DNA of 64,000 bases from Skermanella mucosa (GCF_016765655.2 NZ_CP086106.1:528001-592000); one strand, 5' to 3'. Shown: positions 24,580 through 33,580, counted from the stretch's first letter. Numbers and translations: made by a program. The notes: generated by a model from the sequence alone, not told the origin.

Positions 24580-25959
24580 ATGAAGAACAGATCCCGTCTT
24601 ACGCTGCTTATCGCCGCCGCGTCGATGACCTGTGCTATCCAGGTCGCCAGTCCCGCACAGGCCCAAACACCGGCGCAAGCCCAGGCCCAGGCCAACACCG
24701 TGGACCCCGCCTGGTTCCGGACGCCGGAGCCCCAGGGCACCGGGGCCAGGACCATTCCGGTCCGCAGCGGGCAGTCGCTCCAGGACGCGCTGAACCGGGC
24801 CAAGCCCGGCGACGTGGTGGAGATCCACGAGGGCGTGTACAAGGCCTCGAGGGGCTTCGTCATCCTCAACTCCGGCACGCCGGCGCAGTGGATCACCGTG
24901 CGCGCGGCGGCGGGGGCGACGCCGACGCTCGACCTGAACAACACGGGATCGTTCCAGATCACCGCGTCCAACGTCGTGGTCGAGGGGCTGGAGATCGTCA
25001 ACGGCCTGGGCGACAACATCCATATCTCCCCGTGGCAGGGATCGATCCGCAACATCATCGTGCGCGGCATGAAGATCCATTCGCTGAAGACCGGTGCCGG
25101 CGCGGCGATCAAGATCAACCGGAACAACCAGATCAATGCCGGCGTCGAGAACGTCTATATCGAGGACTCCGACCTTCAGCAGCCGATCAACAACGCCGTC
25201 GTGGACGGCGTCGGCGTGCGCACCGCGGTGGTCCGGAACAACTGGATCCACAATCCGACCCAGGGCAATTCCGGCATCTTCTTCAAGGGCGGCTCCTCCC
25301 AGATCCTGATCGAGGGCAATCTGATCAGCGGCATCCGGGGCAACTCGGCGCTCATGCTGGGCGGCAACAGCGGCGGGCAGTATTTCGACCCGGAATTCGC
25401 CTCGCAGGAAGGCGTGGACCAGATCGCGCGCAACAACATCATCGCGGACTACGACGATTCCGCCATCGAGGTCCGGGGCGTCGTGCGCGGCGCCATCCAT
25501 CACAACACCATCGTCGGGGACTCGCCCTATACCGCCTTCCGCCTGACCTACGGCAACAACGCCGCCGGCGGGCGGAGCGGGAACCAGCAGATCACCATAA
25601 GCGACAACCTGGTCATCCACACGGCGCCGACGCCGATGATGTATGCCTGGAACGACGGCAACGTGGGCAGCTTCAGCGTCGGCCCGCAGCTGTGGGCGGG
25701 GCTGTTCAAGCAGTACGAGCGCAACGGCCTGCCGACCTTCCCGCAGAAATTCGACGTGCCGGTCAGCCGGTACGACGTCGCGAACATCGTGCGGAACCCG
25801 AGCCACGACGGCCTGACCGGGCTGGACGACGCCCGGGAACGCTATGCCCTGACCGCCCGCAGCCCGGCGCTGGGCAACGCCAGCGGACTGACCAGGACCC
25901 TGTTCGACGCCGTCGGCGAAGCGCGGTCCAAGTCGCCCTCGCTCGGCGCGCTGGAGTAG
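24580..25959 (+). CDS. secreted right-handed beta-helix protein (polysaccharide lyase-like)
   Basis: A 459-aa exported protein. The signal peptide ends in SPAQAQA (about residue 29); then GQSLQDALNRAKPGDVVEIHEGVY, the typical entry of chondroitinase-B/alginate-lyase-like beta-helix proteins, and many N-rich turns (VVVEGLEIVNG, AVVRNNWIHNP, ILIEGNLISG, GAIHHNTIVG). The fold suggests binding or cutting of an acidic polysaccharide; the catalytic residues cannot be assigned. It lies 310 bp before the RTX gene, and with the uronate operon nearby it could feed oligouronates (speculative). Confidence 0.82.
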   Translation: MKNRSRLTLLIAAASMTCAIQVASPAQAQTPAQAQAQANTVDPAWFRTPEPQGTGARTIPVRSGQSLQDALNRAKPGDVVEIHEGVYKASRGFVILNSGTPAQWITVRAAAGATPTLDLNNTGSFQITASNVVVEGLEIVNGLGDNIHISPWQGSIRNIIVRGMKIHSLKTGAGAAIKINRNNQINAGVENVYIEDSDLQQPINNAVVDGVGVRTAVVRNNWIHNPTQGNSGIFFKGGSSQILIEGNLISGIRGNSALMLGGNSGGQYFDPEFASQEGVDQIARNNIIADYDDSAIEVRGVVRGAIHHNTIVGDSPYTAFRLTYGNNAAGGRSGNQQITISDNLVIHTAPTPMMYAWNDGNVGSFSVGPQLWAGLFKQYERNGLPTFPQKFDVPVSRYDVANIVRNPSHDGLTGLDDARERYALTARSPALGNASGLTRTLFDAVGEARSKSPSLGALE

Positions 25960-26269
25960 GGCGGCAACGGCGGCGGCAGCGGCGGGGGCGCGGGCCGTCG
26001 TCCCGAAAGACTAGGCCCGACCTGCGCCGGAGAGTATAGCCGATATCGTTAGAGGTATTTATCAGACTACGGCGACACAACTGAAACATATATCCCGGTC
26101 CCCGGAAATATTCAGGAAAAGCTCCTGCGCTATCACTTTGCCCGTCCGCAACATTCCGGATGAAGGCTGCAGGAACCGGGACCCTGGACAGGCCGAACCG
26201 GCCCAAAGCCCAGGAGTCCCACTTTTCAACGCCGGCCCGATATGGGCCGATTTTCCAAGGGGACCACCC
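25960..26269. other. leader of the RTX gene
   Basis: A 310-bp intergenic region, AT-richer between 26030 and 26140 (TATAGCCGATATCGTTAGAG and nearby), where a promoter for the RTX/secretion operon would be expected. No gene seen; the frame opening at 26138 is upstream read-through. Confidence 0.4.
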
Positions 26270-27445
26270 ATGGCCATTCCCACCAACGGCAACGACATCC
26301 TCGACGGCACCAACGGCAACGACGTCATCTTCGGCCTCGACGGCGACGACATCCTGAACGGCAAGGGCGGCAACGACACCCTGACCGGCAACCGGGGCAC
26401 CGACAAGCACAATGGCGGCCACGGCAACGACAAGATCGTCTGGAACAACGGCGACGGGTCGGACTTCAACGACGGCGGCTCCGGCTACGACACCCAGGTG
26501 GTCAACGGCTCCAACGCCGCCGGCGACACCTTCGTGGTCAAGGCCAACGGCTCCGGCTTCGTGTTCGACCGGGTCAACCTCGTACCGTTCAAGCTGACCG
26601 ACAAGAACATCGAGAAGCTGGAAGTCAACGGCGGCGGCGGCCACGACAAGCTGACGGTCGGCGACATGACCGGGACCAGCCTGAAGGAGGTCCTGTTCAA
26701 CGGCGGCCACGGCAACGATTTCCTCGACGCCAGCGCCACCAACATCCCCGTCAAGGCCAACGGCGGCTCGGGCAACGACACGATGCTGGGCGGCTCCGCC
26801 GACGACGTGCTGAACGGCGACGGCGGCAACGACGTGCTGGTCGGCGGCCGGGGCACCGACAAGCACAATGGCGGCCACGGCAACGACAAGATCGTCTGGA
26901 ACAACGGCGACGGATCGGACTTCAACGACGGCGGCTCGGGCTACGACACCCAGGTGGTCAACGGCTCCAACGCCGCCGGGGACGAGTTCGTGGTCAAGGC
27001 CAACGGCTCCGGCTTCGTGTTCGACCGGGTCAACCTCGTGCCCTTCAAGCTGACCGACAAGAACATCGAGAAGCTGGAAGTCAACGGCGGCGGCGGCCAC
27101 GACAAGCTGAAGATCGGCAACATGGCGGGCACCAGCCTGAAGGAAGCCACCTTCAGCGGCGGCTCGGGCAACGACACGCTGGACGCTTCCCACGCCCACA
27201 TCAAGGTCACGGCCTATGGCGGCCACGGCCACGACTGGCTCACCGGCGGTTCCAAGGACGACATCCTGAAGGGGGACGCGGGCGACGACCACATCAGCGG
27301 CGGGCACGGCAACGACAAGATCTACGGCGGAGCGGGCAAGGACACGCTGACCGGCGGCAGCGGCGCCGACCATTTCTACGTGGACAAGTACGACGTGGTC
27401 ACGGACTTCCAGAAGGGGATCGACACCCTCCACTGGATCGCCTGA
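26270..27445 (+). CDS. RTX calcium-binding protein, probable type I secretion substrate
   Basis: A 391-aa protein with hemolysin-type calcium-binding nonapeptides (GGxGxDxUx): NGNDILDGTNGNDVIFG at the start, GGSGNDTMLGGSADDVLNG in the middle and GGHGNDKIYGGAGKDTLTGG near the end. The terminal DFQKGIDTLHWIA resembles an RTX secretion signal. There is no Sec signal peptide. It contains two nearly identical 100-residue units. ATG 26270 follows AAGGGG. Type I ATPase and adaptor genes directly downstream make it their likely substrate. No enzymatic domain, so it may be a surface or matrix protein. Confidence 0.9.
   Translation: MAIPTNGNDILDGTNGNDVIFGLDGDDILNGKGGNDTLTGNRGTDKHNGGHGNDKIVWNNGDGSDFNDGGSGYDTQVVNGSNAAGDTFVVKANGSGFVFDRVNLVPFKLTDKNIEKLEVNGGGGHDKLTVGDMTGTSLKEVLFNGGHGNDFLDASATNIPVKANGGSGNDTMLGGSADDVLNGDGGNDVLVGGRGTDKHNGGHGNDKIVWNNGDGSDFNDGGSGYDTQVVNGSNAAGDEFVVKANGSGFVFDRVNLVPFKLTDKNIEKLEVNGGGGHDKLKIGNMAGTSLKEATFSGGSGNDTLDASHAHIKVTAYGGHGHDWLTGGSKDDILKGDAGDDHISGGHGNDKIYGGAGKDTLTGGSGADHFYVDKYDVVTDFQKGIDTLHWIA
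26393..27146 (+). repeat. internal tandem duplication inside the RTX gene
   Basis: Two copies of about 298 bp, 26393-26690 and 26849-27146, exactly 456 bp (152 codons) apart and almost identical at DNA level. Each encodes the GTDKHNGGHGNDKIVWNN to GTSLKE unit. The near identity points to recent duplication or gene conversion. Confidence 0.85.
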
Positions 27446-27479
27446 TCCCCGCCCGAGCGGGAGACAGGGAAGACGGCCG

Positions 27480-27516
27480 GGCCCGGAACATCTCCGGGTC
27501 CGGTCCCGTCCGGGAC
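27480..27516 (+). terminator. double hairpin between RTX gene and secretion genes
   Basis: GGCCCGGA/TCCGGGTC (27480-27500) followed by GTCCCG/CGGGAC (27503-27516), without a T-run. Probably an attenuator or mRNA-stabilising structure that lets the substrate gene be expressed above the transporter genes. Confidence 0.4.
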
Positions 27517-27538
27517 ATGCTCGCTGGAGCGCCTGACC

Positions 27539-29272
27539 ATGACACATGACGCCCCCCTGGCCGTGCCGCCGGCCGGCGCGCTGGCCGGCGCGCTCGCGCG
27601 GTGCCGCCGGCCCCTGCTGTGGATCGGCGGGTTCAGCCTGCTGATCAATATCCTGATGCTGACCTCGTCGCTCTACATGATGCAGGTCTTCGACCGGGTG
27701 CTCGCCTCCGGCAGCCTCGCCACCCTGGGGTTCCTGACCCTCGCCGCGGGCGGCGCGCTGGCGCTGATGAGCGGCCTCGACTATGTCCGGTCCAGGGTCC
27801 TGTCCGGCCTGGGCGAGTGGCTGGAACGGCGGCTCGGCGCCGCGGCGCTGGAACGCTCGATCGACGGCGCCCTGGCCGGCCGGAACGAGCGCGCCGACGC
27901 GTTGCGCGACCTGGAGGCGCTGAGGGGATTCTTCTCCGGCGGCGTGACCTTCCTGTTCGACGCGCCCTGGGTTCCCGTCTACATCGCCGTGATCTACCTG
28001 CTGCACCCGGTCCTGGGCCACCTGGCGGTGGCGTCGGCGGCGGCGCTGCTGGCCCTGGCGCTCGCCAACAACGCCCTGACCGCGAAGCCGCTGGCGGCGG
28101 CCGGCACCGCGGGCCGCCGGGCGATGCGCACGGCGGAATCCGCCCTGCGCAACGCCGAGGCGGTCGAGGCCATGGACCTGATGCCCGGCATCGCGCGGCG
28201 CTGGGACCGCGACCACGGGGAGGCCCTGGCCCATCAGGCCGCCGCGGCGCGCACCGGCGCCCTGCTGCTCGACGTCACCAAGTTCCTGCGCCAGATGGTC
28301 CAGGTCGGCATCCTGGCGCTGGGAGCCTGGCTGGTCGTCCGGCACGAGCTGACCGGCGGGGCCATGATCGCGGGCTCGATCATCCTGAGCCGCGCGCTCC
28401 AGCCGGTCGAGCAGGCGATCGGCGGCTGGAAGCAGGTGTCCAACGCGCGGGCGGCGCGGCGGCGCCTGGAAGAGTTCTTCGGCCGGCCCCGGCGCCGACC
28501 CAGCGGATTGCCGCTTCCGGCACCCCGGGGGCACCTGAGCGTTGACGACCTGGTGTTCCGTCCGCCGGGCGGCGACCGGCCCGTCCTGTCCGGGGTGAGC
28601 TTCGACGCGAGGCCGGGCGAGGCGGTGGCCGTCATCGGCGCCTCGGCCGCGGGCAAGTCCACCCTGGCCCGCCTGCTGGTCGGCCTGCACCCGGCGACGG
28701 CCGGCAGCGTCCGGCTGGACGGCGCCGAGATCTTCGCCTGGCGGCGCGACGACATCGGGCGCCACATCGGCTACCTGCCCCAGGACGTCGAGCTATTCGC
28801 CGGTACGGTGGCCGACAACATCGCCCGGCTGCGCATCCCCGATCCGGAAGCGGTGGTGGCCGCCGCCCGGCTGGCCGACTGCCACGACATGATCCTGAGG
28901 CTGCCCAAGGGCTACGACACGGAGATCGGCGACGGCGGCGCGATGCTGTCGGGCGGCCAGCGCCAGCGGATCGGGCTGGCCCGCGCCCTCTACGGCGATC
29001 CCAGGCTGGTCGTCCTCGACGAGCCGAACGCCAGCCTGGACGTGGAGGGCGACGAGGCCCTGACCCGCGCGATCGCCGCCCTGAAAGGCAAGGGCGCCAC
29101 CGTGATCGTGATCGGCCACCGGCCCAGTACGCTGGCCCAGACGGAACGCATCCTGGTGCTGGCCGAGGGGCGCCTCCAGCTGTTCGGCCCGCGCGCCGCG
29201 GTGATCGACCACCTGAAGCGCCGGCAGGTCCAGGCCGTGCAGCCGGCCGAGCGCGCCGAAGCCGCGACCTGA
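27539..29272 (+). CDS. type I secretion ABC transporter permease/ATPase (PrtD family)
   Basis: A 577-aa fusion of a six-helix exporter domain (about 25-300) and an ABC ATPase. Walker A is GASAAGKST (about 367), the signature is LSGGQRQRIGLARAL, and Walker B is LVVLDEPNASLD. There is no N-terminal peptidase C39 domain, placing it with PrtD/AprD exporters of RTX proteins rather than HlyB. It energises direct export of the RTX protein across both membranes together with the adaptor encoded next and a TolC-type channel not present in the window. Confidence 0.94.
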   Translation: MTHDAPLAVPPAGALAGALARCRRPLLWIGGFSLLINILMLTSSLYMMQVFDRVLASGSLATLGFLTLAAGGALALMSGLDYVRSRVLSGLGEWLERRLGAAALERSIDGALAGRNERADALRDLEALRGFFSGGVTFLFDAPWVPVYIAVIYLLHPVLGHLAVASAAALLALALANNALTAKPLAAAGTAGRRAMRTAESALRNAEAVEAMDLMPGIARRWDRDHGEALAHQAAAARTGALLLDVTKFLRQMVQVGILALGAWLVVRHELTGGAMIAGSIILSRALQPVEQAIGGWKQVSNARAARRRLEEFFGRPRRRPSGLPLPAPRGHLSVDDLVFRPPGGDRPVLSGVSFDARPGEAVAVIGASAAGKSTLARLLVGLHPATAGSVRLDGAEIFAWRRDDIGRHIGYLPQDVELFAGTVADNIARLRIPDPEAVVAAARLADCHDMILRLPKGYDTEIGDGGAMLSGGQRQRIGLARALYGDPRLVVLDEPNASLDVEGDEALTRAIAALKGKGATVIVIGHRPSTLAQTERILVLAEGRLQLFGPRAAVIDHLKRRQVQAVQPAERAEAAT

Positions 29273-29282
29273 GGATACTCCC

Positions 29283-30647
29283 ATGACCGCATCCGTTCCC
29301 GCCAACGACCCTTTTCCCGTGGTCCCCGTGGTCCCCGCGCCGGCCCTCCCGCCGGTCCCGGACCTTCCGCCGGTCCGGCGCGCCCTGCTGGCCGGCGCCG
29401 CCCTGGCCGCCGTCGGGTTCGGCGGCTTCGGGACCTGGGCTTCCCTGGCCCCCCTGTCCAGCGCCGCGGTCGCCGGCGGCATCGTCGTGGCCGACAGCAA
29501 CCGCAAGACCGTCCAGCACCTGGACGGCGGCATCGTCGCCGAGATCCTGGTGCGCGACGGCGACCGGGTCGAGGCCGGGCAGGTGCTGATGCGCCTGGAC
29601 GACCTGGAGACCCGCTCCACCGTGACCCTGCTGGAAGACCAGCGCCGCGCCCATGCCGCCCAGGAGGCCCGTTTGCTGGCCGAGCGCGACGGCGCCGGCG
29701 CGCTGGTCTTCCCGGCGGACCTCGCGGTCCTGCGCGCCGACGCCGGCGTGGCGGAGATCCTGTCCGGGCAGGAACGCATCTTCGAGAGCTACCGCGCCTC
29801 CCTGGAGGGCCGCGCCGAAGTGACCCGGCAACGGATCGCCCAGTACCGGTCGCAGATCAGCGCCTTCGAGGCCCAGCTGGACGCCGGCCGGAGGCAGCTC
29901 GACCTGATCCGCGAGGAGCTGGCCGGGGTGCAGGAGCTGTTCGCGAAAGGGCTGGAGCGCAAGCCGCGCCTGCTCGCCCTCAAGCGGCAGGCGGCCGACC
30001 TGGACGGTGAGCAGGGCGAGTTCTCCAACAGGATCGCCCAGGCCCGCGAGGCGATCGCCCAGGCCGAGATGGAGATCCTGTCCCTGCGCGCCGACCGGCG
30101 GAACCAGGTCACGGCCGAGCTGCGCGAGGTCCAGATGCGGCTGGCGGAGGTGCGGGAGAAGCTGGCCGCCGCCCGGGTCCGCCAGGGCCGCCGCGACCTC
30201 GTCGCCCCCGAGGCCGGGACCGTGCTCAATCCGCGCTATTTCGCGCCCGGCGCCGTGGTGCCGCCGGGCGGGCCGGTGCTCGACCTGGTGCCCCTGGACG
30301 ACCGGCTGGTGGTGGAGGCGCGGGTGCGCCCCGTCGACATCGACGTGGTGCATGCCGGGCTGCCGGCGAAGGTGATCCTGTCGGCCTTCAAGATGCGGAC
30401 GACGCCGCAGATCGACGCGCGGGTGATCCGGGTTTCCGCCGACGCTCTGAAGGACGAGCGCACCGGGGAGTTCTATTACTCCGCCCGGGTCGCCGCCGCC
30501 CCGGACCAGTTGGAGAAGCTGGGCGACCTCCGCCTGCAACCCGGCATGCCGGCCGAGACCCTGATCGTGACCGGCGAGCGGACCCTGCTGCAATATCTGC
30601 TTCAGCCGGTCCGGGACACCTTCCGGACCGCCTTCCGGGAGGAATGA
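29283..30647 (+). CDS. HlyD family type I secretion periplasmic adaptor (PrtE-like)
   Basis: A 454-aa membrane-fusion protein. It has a short cytoplasmic Pro/Val tail, one transmembrane helix (about 33-58), a lipoyl half-motif (KTVQHLDGGIVAEILVRDG, near 76), a long coiled-coil hairpin (about 110-300), and the second lipoyl/beta-barrel part with the family RVIRVSADALKDERTGEFYY. It starts 10 bp after the ATPase gene. It bridges the inner-membrane ATPase and the outer-membrane channel. Confidence 0.94.
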   Translation: MTASVPANDPFPVVPVVPAPALPPVPDLPPVRRALLAGAALAAVGFGGFGTWASLAPLSSAAVAGGIVVADSNRKTVQHLDGGIVAEILVRDGDRVEAGQVLMRLDDLETRSTVTLLEDQRRAHAAQEARLLAERDGAGALVFPADLAVLRADAGVAEILSGQERIFESYRASLEGRAEVTRQRIAQYRSQISAFEAQLDAGRRQLDLIREELAGVQELFAKGLERKPRLLALKRQAADLDGEQGEFSNRIAQAREAIAQAEMEILSLRADRRNQVTAELREVQMRLAEVREKLAAARVRQGRRDLVAPEAGTVLNPRYFAPGAVVPPGGPVLDLVPLDDRLVVEARVRPVDIDVVHAGLPAKVILSAFKMRTTPQIDARVIRVSADALKDERTGEFYYSARVAAAPDQLEKLGDLRLQPGMPAETLIVTGERTLLQYLLQPVRDTFRTAFREE

Positions 30648-30710
30648 TCCCGTGTGAGGAAGTGCGAAAAGGCCTGTTGAGCGCCCTGTGTATCAGGGGA
30701 GATCCAGGAT

Positions 30711-31022
30711 ATGAGAGTTTTCGTCACGTCCGCCGCGGTGCTGGTCCTGCTGGGCGCCTGCGCGCAGGAGAATTCCGTTCAGACCAGCGCGACCCAAAAC
30801 GCGGAGCCGCCCAGCAACTTCCAGTCCATCGGGTCGTGCGAGCCGACGGCATGGGTCGGTCTCGATCAGGACTCCCGGAGCCTTCCGCCGGCGGACCGCC
30901 AGCGGGTGGCGAGGCTGCTCCAGGAGGCCCAGAGCTATCATGCGGAATCAAACCGCGGGCAATGCATCATGACCCTCCAGAACGCCGAAAGGATCGTCCG
31001 CCAGGGTACCGGACGGTCATAG
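30711..31022 (+). CDS. small lipoprotein of unknown function
   Basis: A 103-aa protein. It begins with a lipoprotein signal peptide with lipobox LLGAC (Cys17), so it is anchored in the periplasm or outer membrane. Two further cysteines (SCEPTAW and QCIMTL) may form a disulfide. The helical C-terminal half (RQRVARLLQEAQSYHAE) is Gln/Arg-rich. AGGGGAGA precedes the ATG. It follows the secretion genes but with 63 bp spacing, so a link is uncertain. No family recognised. Confidence 0.75.
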   Translation: MRVFVTSAAVLVLLGACAQENSVQTSATQNAEPPSNFQSIGSCEPTAWVGLDQDSRSLPPADRQRVARLLQEAQSYHAESNRGQCIMTLQNAERIVRQGTGRS

Positions 31023-31064
31023 GTCACGGCCTCTGCGGGAGTTTTCACGATCTCCCTCTTCATC

Positions 31065-31087
31065 ATGCGCGGGCTTTGCCCGCGCAT
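31065..31087 (+). terminator. perfect hairpin after the lipoprotein gene
   Basis: ATGCGCGGGC and GCCCGCGCAT around TTT, 43 bp past the stop. There is no clear T-run; it may be a weak terminator or a short palindromic repeat. Confidence 0.45.
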
Positions 31088-31176
31088 CCACCTGCCGCCT
31101 GCCGGGACAAAACCGGCACGCCGAAGACTGCCGTTGCCCTCAGGAAGTTTTCTCCGCCAACCTGCTGGTGGCTCGG

Positions 31177-31332
31177 CACAGTGATCATGATGAGTTCTGC
31201 GGAGCGGAGTTGCGTAGGTCGGCCTTCGCCCGTCGGGCGAACGCCGACACCCTGCGTCAACGCTCCGGCCACGCTGTCGGCGTCGGCCTTCGGCCGAGGC
31301 CGGCCTACGTTAAATCGATCAAAATCACTGTG
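31177..31332. mobile_element. 156-bp inverted-repeat element (MITE-like)
   Basis: Outer ends CACAGTGATCATGAT and ATCAAAATCACTGTG form terminal inverted repeats, with nested palindromes inside (GTAGGTCGGCCTTCGCCC near the left, GGCCGGCCTAC near the right). No coding capacity. The structure is that of a non-autonomous transposon-like element or a large hairpin repeat; no direct target duplication is obvious. Confidence 0.55.
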
Positions 31333-31341
31333 CATGACCAC

Positions 31342-31541
31342 TAGCGGAACCCGATCAGGTTGAACCGCTCCGGTCCTCGCAACCGGCCGTTCCACTTGCC
31401 GCCCTGTGTTGCGCCATGGGCGCAACGTACGGCCCAATGCAGGGCAGGGGTGATGCGGGCCGACATCCGTAGGTTGCGCCCTTGGCGCAACGTATCGGAT
31501 CAGATGTCTCGGGCGGATCGATCTGATCGGGTACGGTTCTA
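31342..31541. mobile_element. terminal-inverted-repeat element, copy A (200 bp)
   Basis: The left end TAGCGGAACCCGATCAGGTT matches the reverse complement of the right end TAGAACCGTACCCGATCAGA. Inside are GTTGCGCCATGGGCGCAAC and GTTGCGCCCTTGGCGCAAC, themselves palindromic. A diverged second copy is at 36091-36273. No open frame of note; a non-autonomous element. Confidence 0.65.
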
Positions 31542-31681
31542 TCCTGCGCTGCGGACTGCTCGGCACGGATGGCTCGCCAGGCGTCGAGCGCGGCGAATGT
31601 TCCCGTGTACAGGTCGTCGTACGTCCAGAATCGGATCGGGCATGTGGCGATCGTTGTCTTTTTCGCTTCGCCAATGCAGCC

Positions 31682-32044
31682 GTGGAGCGCGACGACCTGA
31701 TCCTGAACATGGGCGCGCTGCTGGGCCAGTGCGAACGGGACGTCCAGGAATGGATGGTCTGGCGCTTCTTCCCGGTCGACGACGACTATGGCCGCCGCGT
31801 CGGCGAAATGCTCGGCATCACCGCCGCCGACGTCCGCGGCCCGCCGCTGCTGCCCAAGCATGTGCTGACCGACAAGGTCAAGCGCCAGCTCCAGAACCTG
31901 GGCAACAACAACGACAGGATCGATCCCAACGTTTGGGGCTAGTGGACCAGTTCCGTGAAGAACCGCAAGGCCACAACCGAAAAGGTCCTGAGCGGGATGA
32001 AGGGTTCGTCGAAGGAAATGCGGCACGACCACGCCGCCGACTAG
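31682..32044 (+). pseudogene. catalase 3' pseudogene
   Basis: Codon-by-codon match to the last 120 codons of the catalase at 6093-7832, from [10 protein letters not shown] to the terminal MRHDxAA. DNA identity is high by eye. An in-frame TAG (31940-31942) replaces the Gln of WGQWTSS, after which the match continues to the stop at 32042-32044. The first 460 codons are absent. Remnant of a second catalase gene cut by rearrangement. Confidence 0.9.
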
Positions 32045-32578
32045 GCCGGCCGGAAGACGTTGGCCTTTTTCCCCAGAAGCGGAGGAAGTGCATTACTTTA
32101 GATTTAAGAGAACGACCTGTCCGGAATGTCATCCCCTATGTAGGAAAGCGGACGGATTGGCGGCAGGCCGCCAGGCGGGCGATTGGCGGACATGCGGCAA
32201 GAGGTCCGCTTTGCGCCGATAGCGGAAGTAAAAGCAAACATACTTGGTACCCGAAGACGACAAGGGATCCCGAATGGTATGCTGGCGGCGCTACTGTCGC
32301 GGAGTGGCAGCGGCTGTCCTATGGCGGTGCCCGCGAGGCGCTGGTCCGGATTAAGGATTTGGCCGAGGACTCGTCGAGTTGGAGAACGGCTATCCCAGTT
32401 TGGCCCGTTTCGCCAAGGCGACGCTGAGTTCGTCGCCGACGTCGGAAGCAACTGCGTCATCATCCCGCACTACGGTGAGCATCAGCGCAAGGACGGGAGT
32501 TGATCTCCATCTAGCCACGGTGCCAGCTATCGCATATAGATAGTATCGCAAATTCGTATTAACCCCTTGCGTGCTCCG
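32045..32578. repeat. gene-free stretch with interspersed repeat and gene scraps
   Basis: About 530 bp. Around 32150-32240 the sequence (GCGGACATGCGGCAAGAGG, TTTGCGCCGATAGCGGAAG) has the character of the short intergenic repeats common in alphaproteobacteria, whose translations read like SAIGAKRT. Between 32300 and 32510 frames change in mid-sequence (YGGAREALVRIKDLAED, then ENGYPSLARFAKATL), suggesting a frameshifted gene remnant. Just before 32579 it becomes AT-rich, the likely promoter of the ABC-3C genes. Confidence 0.4.
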
Positions 32579-33580
32579 ATGGCCAAACTCTCCCTGGACC
32601 GGCAAATCCAGAGTCTAACCGACGATGAGCTGGAAAGCTTCGTGCGTGACTGGGCTGCCCGTAAGGCAGAATATATCGAAGTGGAGAGGTTCAGCGGTGC
32701 TGGCGACCGTGGTCGCGATGTCGTTGGCTATCGAACGAAGAATCGCCACGAAGGGCAGTGGGACAATTATCAATGTAAGCAATACAAAGGTACTGTTTCC
32801 ACCGCAATCGGAATGGCCGAATTGGGAAAGATTTTATACTATAGTTTTCTTGGGGAATTTACCCGTCCTGAGAAATACTTCTTTGTTGCACCTCGCGGCG
32901 TAAACCGCAACCTGCGGACTTTTATTTCGAACCCGAGCAAGTTCAAACAGGAGCTGCTCGATAAATGGGATGAATATTGCGCGAAAAAGATCATTGATAA
33001 TAAGACAATCGACCTCACGTCGGAGCTTCGTAAATTTATTGAGGAATGGGACTTTTCGTCTGTGAAATCGATCGCGGTGGACGATATCCTTGCCGATCCG
33101 GCGAGCAAGCCGGTACTCAAGGAGTGGTTCGATGTCGATCCCGGACCAGCCCCCATCGGTGTCGCACCGGACGATATCGCAGAGCACGAGCTGCCGTATG
33201 TTCAGGAGCTGCTTGACGCGTACGGTGAGCGGGAGGGCTGTGTCATCGACAAAGACGGGGCTATCGCCCATGCCGAGCACGGGCCGCATCTCCGGATGCA
33301 GCGGGAGCGCTTCTTCGACGCGGATTCGTTCTCGCGCTTTTATCGGGACAACACCATGCAGGCGGACATCGACATTCTGCGCCGGGATCTGCTGTTCGGA
33401 ATCGCCGAGGTGCACGGAGCCAAATACGCCGATACCCTAAGGCGGGTTGACGCGGTTATGATGCAGGCCGGTGTCGTCCAGCCGTCTGGAACCTTGGCCC
33501 GGCATGCGCGTGTCCCAGTCCGGCAGGGGCTCTGCCATCATTTCGTCAATGAAGGCACTCTGAAATGGCGCAAGAGCTGA
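32579..33580 (+). CDS. ABC-three-component system effector with PD-(D/E)xK nuclease domain
   Basis: A 333-aa protein. The N-terminal 110 residues form a Mrr-like restriction-endonuclease core: an early Glu helix, FSGAGDRGRDVVGY (Asp47) and NYQCKQYKG (Gln65-x-Lys67). The C-terminal third (ELPYVQELLDAYGERE to LCHHFVNEGTLKWRKS) resembles the C-terminal domain shared by ABC-3C effectors, which docks the nuclease on the ATPase. ATG 32579 is preferred over TTG 32567; no strong ribosome site. It overlaps the middle-component gene by 16 bases. Expected to cut DNA when the ATPase partner senses invading nucleic acid (inference from family). Confidence 0.85.
   Translation: MAKLSLDRQIQSLTDDELESFVRDWAARKAEYIEVERFSGAGDRGRDVVGYRTKNRHEGQWDNYQCKQYKGTVSTAIGMAELGKILYYSFLGEFTRPEKYFFVAPRGVNRNLRTFISNPSKFKQELLDKWDEYCAKKIIDNKTIDLTSELRKFIEEWDFSSVKSIAVDDILADPASKPVLKEWFDVDPGPAPIGVAPDDIAEHELPYVQELLDAYGEREGCVIDKDGAIAHAEHGPHLRMQRERFFDADSFSRFYRDNTMQADIDILRRDLLFGIAEVHGAKYADTLRRVDAVMMQAGVVQPSGTLARHARVPVRQGLCHHFVNEGTLKWRKS

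Noticed and set aside
26393-27146. Considered as a CRISPR or tandem-repeat array
   Set aside because: There are only two units, in coding frame and with long intervening sequence; it is an intragenic RTX duplication. No CRISPR array was seen anywhere.
25763-28765. A 1,000-codon minus-strand frame over the RTX and exporter genes
   Set aside because: Antisense to well-supported genes; its apparent Val/Ala/Asp repeats are just the complement of the RTX repeats.
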